NCBI RefSeq assembly: GCF_029076445.1
Contig: NZ_JARESG010000027.1
Span: forward strand, 1-36,358
Length of the DNA: 36,358 bases
Source: Pseudarthrobacter naphthalenicus
GTDB taxonomy: Bacteria > Actinomycetota > Actinomycetes > Actinomycetales > Micrococcaceae
Reading direction: 5' to 3'
This document shows positions 31,158-36,358 of this stretch, piece by piece. Every line of letters begins with the position of its first letter. The stretch's first letter is position 1. A program made the position numbers and the translations under genes. The notes under the pieces were generated by a model. That model did not search any database, was not told the DNA's origin, and saw nothing but the letters and a program-made list of their open reading frames with translations.

Positions 31158-33776
31158 TCAGGCGACCGGCTGTTCCTCCGGGGCCGCCAGCACCACGTCA
31201 CTGACGGTAAGTTCGCCGTCGCCTGCCACCAGGGTCAGTTCGCGGGCATTCGAGGCGGCCTTCAGGTCGCCCAGCCCGGCCTTGAGCTGGGTGGTCAGCG
31301 ACTCCGAAGCCGTGATGGTGGCCGAGAGGACCTCGGTGCGCTGCTTGACCTTGGCTTCGGACTTGGCCTTGCGGACCCCGCTGAGGGCAGTACCCACGGT
31401 GGCCAGCAGGGTGGTGTCGCCGTCGACCAAAACGGCGGCAGGCCATGCGGCCCGGTGCACGGACCCGGTACGCCACCAGCCCCAGACCTCCTCGGTGGCG
31501 AAGGGCAGGAACGGGGCAAACAGGCGCAGCAGCGTGTCCAGGCTTGTGGCGAGGGCAGCCAGGACCGATGCCTGCTCTGCTTCGCCGGCAGCACCGTAGG
31601 CGCGGTCCTTGATGAGCTCCACGTAGTCGTCCGTGAACTGCCAGAAGAAGCTCTCGGTGATCTGCAGGGCGCGGGCGTAGTCGTAGTTATCGAAGGCCTT
31701 CGTGGACTGCTGGACCACCTCAGCCAGCTGCGCCAGCACAGCGCGGTCCAAGGGGTTGGTGAGCACCGCCAGGTCAGTGGAAACCACGGAGTTTTCGGTG
31801 GCGCCAAGGTTCAGGACGAACTTGGAGGCGTTGAGCAGCTTGATGGCCAGCCGGCGGCCGATCTTCATCTGCGCGATCTCGTACGCCGTGTCCGCGCCAA
31901 GCTTGGCCGAGGTGGCCCAGTAGCGGACCGCGTCGGAGCCGAATTCGTCCAGCACGTCGGTGGGAACCACCACGTTGCCCTTGGACTTGGACATCTTCTT
32001 GCGGTCCGGGTCCAGGATCCAGCCCGAGATGGCCGCATGCTTCCACGGCGCAACGTTCTGCAGAGCGTCGGCCTGGACCACCGAGGAGAAGAGCCAGGTG
32101 CGGATGATGTCGTGGCCCTGGGGGCGGAGGTCGAACGGGAAGACCTTCGCGAAAAGGTCCTCGTCCCGGCTCCAGCCGCCCACGATCTGGGGCGTCAGGG
32201 AGGACGTGGCCCAGGTGTCGAGGATGTCGGCGTCACCGGTGAAGCCGCCGGGAACGTCGCGCTGCGCCTCGTCGTAGCCGGGGGCGGCGTCCGCGGCGGG
32301 GTCCACCGGCAGCTGGTCGTCCGACGGCACGATGGGTGCGTCGTAGTCGGGGTTGCCGTCTGCGTCCAGCGGGTACCAGACGGGGATCGGCACGCCGAAG
32401 AAGCGCTGCCGGGAAACCAGCCAGTCCCCGTTCAGGCCGGAAATCCAGTTCTCGTAGCGGGACCGCATGAAGGCGGGGTGGAAATCGATTTCGTGACCGC
32501 GCGCGATCAGGCGTTCGCGGCGATCTTCCTCGCGGCCGCCGTTGCGGTAGTACCACTGGCGGGAGGTGACCACTTCGAGGGGCTTGTCGCCCTTCTCGTA
32601 GAAGTTCACCGGGTGCATGATCTTTTTGGGCTCGCCGTCGATCAGGTCCTCGGCGGCCAGGCGCTCGACGACGGCCTCCTTGGCGCTGAACACGGTCTTG
32701 CCGGCGATCGCTTCAAAAGCGGCGCGGCCGGCGTCGGTGGTGATCCAGTCCGGAGTGTCGCCGATGATCCGGCCGTCGCGGCCCACGATTGCCCGGGTGG
32801 GCAGCTGGAGTTCGCGCCACCAGGTGACGTCGGTGAGGTCGCCGAAGGTGCAGACCATGGCGATGCCGGACCCCTTGTCCGCCTTGGCCAGCGGGTGGGC
32901 CCTGACCTCAACCTCGACGCCGAAAACGGGGGAGGTGACCTTCTTGCCGAACAGCGGCTGGTACCGCTCGTCGTCGGGGTTTGCCACCAGGGCGGCGCAC
33001 GCTGCGAGCAATTCGGGACGGGTGGTCTCGATGTAGATCTTCTCGCCGTCCTCGGTGAAGAACGGGTACCGGTAGTAGGCGCCGGCCACTTCCCGGTCCT
33101 CAAGTTCAGCCTGGGCCACGGCGGTGCGGAACGTGACGTCCCACAGGGTGGGGGCCTCGGCCATGTAGGCATTGCCGGCCGCGAGGTTGGCCAGGAAGGC
33201 CCGCTGCGAGACCTGGCGTGAGGAGTCATCGATGGTTCGGTAGGTCAGCTGCCAGTCCACCGAAAGGCCGAGCTGCTGGAACAGGCTCTCGAAGACCTTC
33301 TCGTCCTCCACAGCCAGTTCTTCACACAGTTCGATGAAGTTCCGGCGCGAGACGACGTCGAAATCGCGCTGGTTCTTGGCCGGCTGCGCCGGCGGCTGGT
33401 AATCGGCGTTGTACGGGATGGCCGGGTCGCAGCGGACGCCGTAGTAGTTCTGCACGCGGCGTTCGGTGGGCAGCCCGTTGTCATCCCAGCCCATCGGGTA
33501 GAACACGTTCTTGCCGATCATGCGCTGGTAACGGGCCAGCACATCGGTCTGCGTGAAGGAGAACATGTGCCCCACATGCAGTGAACCTGAGGCGGTGGGC
33601 GGGGGAGTGTCGATCGAGTAGACCTGCTCCCGGGTGGTGTCCGGGTTGAATTTGTAGGTCCCTTCGGCAAGCCAGCGCTGCGTCAGGGCAGCTTCGAGCC
33701 CCTCAAGGGCGGGCTTATCCGGAACGTTGATAGGGGCGGTGGAGGGCGTGTCTGTACCCTGAGTGTCATCAGCCAT
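31158..33776 (-). CDS. valS: Valyl-tRNA synthetase
   Basis: The 872-residue class Ia synthetase has HVGHM (67-71) as the HIGH motif and KMSKSKGN (594-601) as KMSKS. Between them are the CP1 editing segment (TTRPELLAACAALVANPDDERY) and the WWRELQLPTRAIV region; a tRNA-binding anticodon domain follows (LNASKFVLNLG...FWQFTDDYVELIKDRAYG). It lacks a long extra C-terminal coiled coil, but is near normal length for actinobacteria. The ATG at 33776 is the natural family start (MADDTQGTD...); no clear ribosome binding site or TANNNT box is visible at the leaderless distance, although AACAAT lies 6 nt upstream. It is divergent from the DUF488 gene. Confidence 0.97.
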   Translation of the reverse strand: MADDTQGTDTPSTAPINVPDKPALEGLEAALTQRWLAEGTYKFNPDTTREQVYSIDTPPPTASGSLHVGHMFSFTQTDVLARYQRMIGKNVFYPMGWDDNGLPTERRVQNYYGVRCDPAIPYNADYQPPAQPAKNQRDFDVVSRRNFIELCEELAVEDEKVFESLFQQLGLSVDWQLTYRTIDDSSRQVSQRAFLANLAAGNAYMAEAPTLWDVTFRTAVAQAELEDREVAGAYYRYPFFTEDGEKIYIETTRPELLAACAALVANPDDERYQPLFGKKVTSPVFGVEVEVRAHPLAKADKGSGIAMVCTFGDLTDVTWWRELQLPTRAIVGRDGRIIGDTPDWITTDAGRAAFEAIAGKTVFSAKEAVVERLAAEDLIDGEPKKIMHPVNFYEKGDKPLEVVTSRQWYYRNGGREEDRRERLIARGHEIDFHPAFMRSRYENWISGLNGDWLVSRQRFFGVPIPVWYPLDADGNPDYDAPIVPSDDQLPVDPAADAAPGYDEAQRDVPGGFTGDADILDTWATSSLTPQIVGGWSRDEDLFAKVFPFDLRPQGHDIIRTWLFSSVVQADALQNVAPWKHAAISGWILDPDRKKMSKSKGNVVVPTDVLDEFGSDAVRYWATSAKLGADTAYEIAQMKIGRRLAIKLLNASKFVLNLGATENSVVSTDLAVLTNPLDRAVLAQLAEVVQQSTKAFDNYDYARALQITESFFWQFTDDYVELIKDRAYGAAGEAEQASVLAALATSLDTLLRLFAPFLPFATEEVWGWWRTGSVHRAAWPAAVLVDGDTTLLATVGTALSGVRKAKSEAKVKQRTEVLSATITASESLTTQLKAGLGDLKAASNARELTLVAGDGELTVSDVVLAAPEEQPVA

Positions 33777-33825
33777 TTGGCAATTGTTTCATGGACTCAT
33801 CGGCCCCGTGGTCCCGCGACTCCAG

Positions 33826-33831
33826 TAGCAT
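33826..33831 (+). promoter_or_regulatory. -10 element of the DUF488 gene (leaderless start)
   Basis: TAGCAT, then 7 nt, then the ATG at 33839. Confidence 0.5.
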
Positions 33832-33838
33832 GCGGCGT

Positions 33839-34219
33839 ATGGGTACGTCGGCGGCAACTTTTGGGATCAAGCGCATCTATGCGGAACCGGCGGACGACGA
33901 CGGCTGCCGGGTTCTGGTGGACAGGCTCTGGCCCCGCGGACTGAGTAAGGAGAACGCGCGGCTGGACATGTGGCTGAAGGAAATTGCGCCCTCGGAACCG
34001 CTCCGGAAGGACTTCGGCCACATGAAAGAGCGTTTCGAAGACTTCAGGCAGCATTACAGGCAGGAGCTCGAGAACAACCCTGCCGTTGCCGCGCTTCATG
34101 ACCTGGCGGCGACCCATGCAAGGGTCACACTCCTTTATGCGGCCCGGGATCCTGAGGTGAACCACGCGCAGGTGCTCTTGGAGTTCATACAACAGCATCC
34201 CGCGCCCCCGGGCCGTTAG
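33839..34219 (+). CDS. DUF488-family protein
   Basis: The 126-residue product has FGIKRIYAEPADDDGCRVLVDRLWPRGLSKE and LDMWLKEIAPSEPLRKDFGH, followed by VTLLYAARDPEVNHAQVLLEFI. These are the hallmark segments of DUF488 proteins, which have a conserved RLWPRG loop. No function is established. The start at 33839 is preferred because it lies 7 nt after TAGCAT; ATGs at 33791 and 33830 are further upstream in the same frame. It lies upstream of the SDR gene with a 9-nt gap. Confidence 0.9.
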   Translation: MGTSAATFGIKRIYAEPADDDGCRVLVDRLWPRGLSKENARLDMWLKEIAPSEPLRKDFGHMKERFEDFRQHYRQELENNPAVAALHDLAATHARVTLLYAARDPEVNHAQVLLEFIQQHPAPPGR

Positions 34220-34222
34220 GGT
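34217..34222 (+). promoter_or_regulatory. -10 element of the SDR gene, embedded in the DUF488 stop codon
   Basis: TAGGGT starts on the TAG stop (34217-34219) of the DUF488 gene, then 6 nt, then the ATG at 34229. Confidence 0.55.
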
Positions 34223-34228
34223 GGTGCC

Positions 34229-35032
34229 ATGACTCACGATGCACAGACCGGTTCCGCGCAGGACCCCGCCGCACAGAACAATTCCAACCCCAACCGGGCC
34301 GCCGTTGTTACCGGCGCCAGCACCGGCATTGGCGAGGCCACTGTCCGTGCCTTGCGGGCGGACGGCTGGACCGTCTTCGCAGTGGCGCGCCGCGCCGAAC
34401 GGCTGGCTGCCCTGGAAACTGAGACCGGCGCCGTCGGGATCCCCGCTGACATTGCCGAGGACGACGACGTCGAACGGCTTCTCGCCAAAGTCACCGAAGC
34501 AGGGGGCGCGGGAACGCTGATCAACATCGCCGGGGGCGCGCGCGGCGCTGATCCCGTGGCCACTGCCAACACCGATGACTGGGATTGGATGTACCGGGTC
34601 AACGTTCTGGGCACCCTGAAGCTCACGCGGGCGTTCCTGCCCATGCTCCGGGCCAACGGTGAGGGGACGGTCCTGAACCTGACCTCCACGGCCGGCCTGG
34701 TGGCCTATGAGGGCGGGGCGGGGTACAACGCGGCCAAGTTCGCCCAGCACGCCCTGACCGGCGCGCTGCGCCTGGAGGAGGCGGAGAACAACCTGCGGGT
34801 CATCGAGGTGGCGCCCGGCCTGGTTCAGACCGAGGAGTTCGCACTGAACCGGCTGGGCGATGCGCAGGCAGCGTCGAAGGTCTACCAGGGTGTGGAGAAG
34901 CCCCTCACCGCAGAGGACGTGGCCGACGTGGTCCGGTATGCCGTCAGCGCGCCGCACCACGTCAACCTGGACCAGATCATCATCCGGCCGGTTGCCCAGG
35001 CCGCTACGCATAAGCTCATCCGCAAGGGCTGA
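34229..35032 (+). CDS. Short-chain dehydrogenase/reductase (classical SDR)
   Basis: The 267-residue product has TGASTGIG (28-35) as the cofactor-binding glycine motif, NIAG (99-102) and the catalytic pattern S153...Y166-x3-K170 (YNAAK). It belongs to the YdfG-like classical SDRs that use NADP(H), acting on small alcohols or hydroxy acids; the substrate is unknown. A 23-residue N-terminal extension precedes the Rossmann fold (GSAQDPAAQNNSNPNRAAVV). ATG 34229 lies 6 nt after TAGGGT. No neighbour explains its role. Confidence 0.92.
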   Translation: MTHDAQTGSAQDPAAQNNSNPNRAAVVTGASTGIGEATVRALRADGWTVFAVARRAERLAALETETGAVGIPADIAEDDDVERLLAKVTEAGGAGTLINIAGGARGADPVATANTDDWDWMYRVNVLGTLKLTRAFLPMLRANGEGTVLNLTSTAGLVAYEGGAGYNAAKFAQHALTGALRLEEAENNLRVIEVAPGLVQTEEFALNRLGDAQAASKVYQGVEKPLTAEDVADVVRYAVSAPHHVNLDQIIIRPVAQAATHKLIRKG

Positions 35033-35082
35033 CCGGGACAGGCTGACCGGGACAGAATGCCCGGGGGCATCCGGGGTGAGCC

Positions 35083-36156
35083 TTAACCCGGCAGGACAAG
35101 CTCCGCGATAACACCGGCATGGTCGGTGCCGGGAACGGCGACGGTGGCGAAGCTTCGGATCCCGATGTCGGCCGTGACCAGGACATGGTCGAGCGCAACG
35201 AACAGCGGGACCCGCGAGCCGGCCGGCCAGGTCGGTGTCATGCCCTGGCCTGCAGCCTGCGCGGCATCCGTGAGGCCCGTGGCCAGCAGTTCACGGAACT
35301 CGCGGTGATCGTAGCTGGCATTAAAGTCACCCAGCAGGATGGTTGAGGCCGGCCCGGGCACATCCTGCCGGAGCCCGCCCAGCTGCCGGAGCTCCTGACG
35401 CCAGCCGGGGATGCGGCCGGGACGGGGGGAATCAACATGGATGGCAGCCAGGCGGATGGCACCGGCCGCGCCGGGAACGGTCACCACCCCCGTGCTTTGG
35501 TAGAAGGCGCTGTCCGGCACACGCCCGGATGCCTGCAACGGGAACCTTGAAAAGATCGCACTGCCCACTCCGGCCCAATCAACATCCACCGAGCGGTAGG
35601 GGAAGTCCGCTGCGATTCCCGCGGCCTCCAAAGCTTCCAGGCCGGGAGGGCCCAGTTCCGGCAGCGCCAGAATGTCGGCCTTGCGGGCAAGGGCCTCTTT
35701 CAGGAGCACCGTGGAGTCAACTCCCGAGGACCCCACATTGAGGGCCATCACGGTCACCGTCCGGCCCGTGCCGGGGATGGGACCGCCAGCTGTGGCCGCG
35801 GCCTGGGGTGCCGCGCCTGGTCGGTCACGGGGTAACAGGCCCGGCGCCACCAGCTGCAGCTGAATCAGGAGAAGGGCCGTCGCCGCCGCAGCGAGGATCG
35901 TCCGGCTGAGCCGGGAGCTCAGGCAAACCGCCAGCACGGCGGCCGCCAGCGCCGCCGTCGTGAATGCAAGAGTGGCCGGAAACAAGGACAGCAGCTGAAT
36001 CCAGGGGGTGCCCAGATCCCACCGGACAAGACGTAGGACGGTCAGCAATGCGCCGGGCAGGCAGAGGACCACCGCCACGGCCCAGCAAACCCCGGCGCCG
36101 ATACGCCGGAACTGCCTGCTGCGCCCGCGGACACCGGCCCTCTGCATACCGTCCAT
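35083..36156 (-). CDS. Membrane-anchored endonuclease/exonuclease/phosphatase (EEP) family protein
   Basis: The 357-residue product has three hydrophobic helices (about 18-42, 51-77 and 84-105) and then a periplasm-facing EEP domain. Domain landmarks are VMALNVGSSG (Asn), ILALPELGPPG (Glu), LAAIHVDSPRPG (His), TILLGDFNASYDHREF (Asp-x-Asn), FVALDHVLVT and GTDHAGVIAELVLPG (terminal Asp-His). All the metal and catalytic residues of the fold are visible, so the enzyme should be active on a phosphodiester or phosphomonoester substrate; which one is not evident. The start is ATG 36156; 36147 is also possible. It ends 51 nt from the SDR stop, convergent. Confidence 0.9.
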   Translation of the reverse strand: MDGMQRAGVRGRSRQFRRIGAGVCWAVAVVLCLPGALLTVLRLVRWDLGTPWIQLLSLFPATLAFTTAALAAAVLAVCLSSRLSRTILAAAATALLLIQLQLVAPGLLPRDRPGAAPQAAATAGGPIPGTGRTVTVMALNVGSSGVDSTVLLKEALARKADILALPELGPPGLEALEAAGIAADFPYRSVDVDWAGVGSAIFSRFPLQASGRVPDSAFYQSTGVVTVPGAAGAIRLAAIHVDSPRPGRIPGWRQELRQLGGLRQDVPGPASTILLGDFNASYDHREFRELLATGLTDAAQAAGQGMTPTWPAGSRVPLFVALDHVLVTADIGIRSFATVAVPGTDHAGVIAELVLPG

Positions 36157-36234
36157 TATTGGGCCCGGTCACGCGTCTTCCTACGAATCGGGCCCCCTAA
36201 CCATGCCCTACTCTTCGCGGGTGTCCGGGAACCT

Positions 36235-36340
36235 GTTGCCTCATTGCAATACCTCCGGGAAGACTTATTCGTTGCCTCATCTGAAAACCTCCGGTTGAGG
36301 GTTTCGTTGCCTCATTGAAAAACCCCCGGTTCTTCAGTTG
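36235..36340. repeat. Three imperfect tandem copies of a ~35-bp unit
   Basis: GTTGCCTCAT begins at 36235, 36271 and 36306, i.e. periods of 36 and 35 bp. Each unit continues with a similar AAxACCTCCGG segment. On the minus strand each carries (G)GAGG or GGGGG followed by ATGAGGCAAC. This fits a subterminal repeat region of a mobile element. Confidence 0.7.
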
Positions 36341-36358
36341 TTCCAGGCCTTGTTGACG
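36334..36358 (-). CDS. C-terminal tail of an unidentified ORF (runs off right edge)
   Basis: On the minus strand the last 25 nt translate as VNKAWNN followed by a TGA stop at 36336-36334. Only seven residues are visible, so the family cannot be named. Its position beside the tandem repeats makes a transposase or integrase gene a reasonable guess. Confidence 0.25.

Noticed and set aside
31092..33221. A long plus-strand open frame (709 codons) opposite valS
   Set aside because: It is the antisense reading of valS in a high-GC genome; low-complexity Gly/Val/Arg composition and no domain pattern.
36235..36340. Considered as a short CRISPR array
   Set aside because: No unique spacers of constant size; the units are contiguous imperfect copies and only three in number.

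Overview
The window looks like chromosomal DNA from a high-GC actinobacterium, most likely an Arthrobacter/Pseudarthrobacter-type member of the Micrococcaceae. Supporting signs are the tig-clpP-clpP-clpX cluster, an MptB-type polyprenyl-phosphomannose mannosyltransferase, an Rv2466c-type (mycothiol-linked) nitroreductase, a GlbO-type truncated haemoglobin, a long-form GAPDH, and many genes that begin 6-7 nt after a TANNNT -10 element. The genus is inferred from protein style and not proven.

Layout. The left edge (1-~127) is the end of an IS630-like insertion sequence whose transposase reads leftward off the window. Next come yaaA and an SPFH/band-7 protein (both minus), rnpB (plus), a 492-residue GAPDH, a small coiled-coil protein and a membrane-anchored HNH (DUF1524-like) nuclease. 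At 5.2-9.2 kb are def, tRNA-His and orn (minus), mptB (plus) and an AlkD-like repair protein (minus). At 9.3-15.5 kb are a glycogen-debranching-type glycosidase, a four-repeat GRY..YG..GS protein, tRNA-Arg, an ssb paralogue, a lipoprotein and ettA. At 15.5-25.2 kb are tesB, an unrecognised 218-aa protein, mscS-glbO, an SDR-type epimerase, osmC, pepN, a DUF1648-like membrane protein and rpiB-nei. tRNA-Gly and tRNA-Pro then precede tig-clpP1-clpP2-clpX and the nitroreductase. The last part holds valS (minus), a DUF488 protein, an SDR and a membrane-anchored EEP-family protein. The right edge (36235-36358) carries three imperfect tandem repeats and the tail of a minus-strand ORF, possibly a second mobile element.

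The content is mainly housekeeping: protein maturation and turnover (def, tig, ClpP/ClpX, pepN, ettA, valS), RNA processing (rnpB, orn, three of the four tRNAs recently flanked by clear terminators), central carbon and storage metabolism (gap, rpiB, debranching enzyme), DNA repair (AlkD, Nei, ssb), envelope (mptB, MscS) and redox/stress proteins (GlbO, OsmC, YaaA, nitroreductase).

I see no CRISPR array, prophage, biosynthetic cluster or clear new defence system. The most notable signals are the pervasive leaderless promoter layout (11 genes; in two the upstream gene's stop codon forms the start of the -10 box), the uncharacterised repeat protein, the structured leader of gap, an AT-richer terminator-bounded gap at 30.87-31.06 kb, and the IS-like edges.
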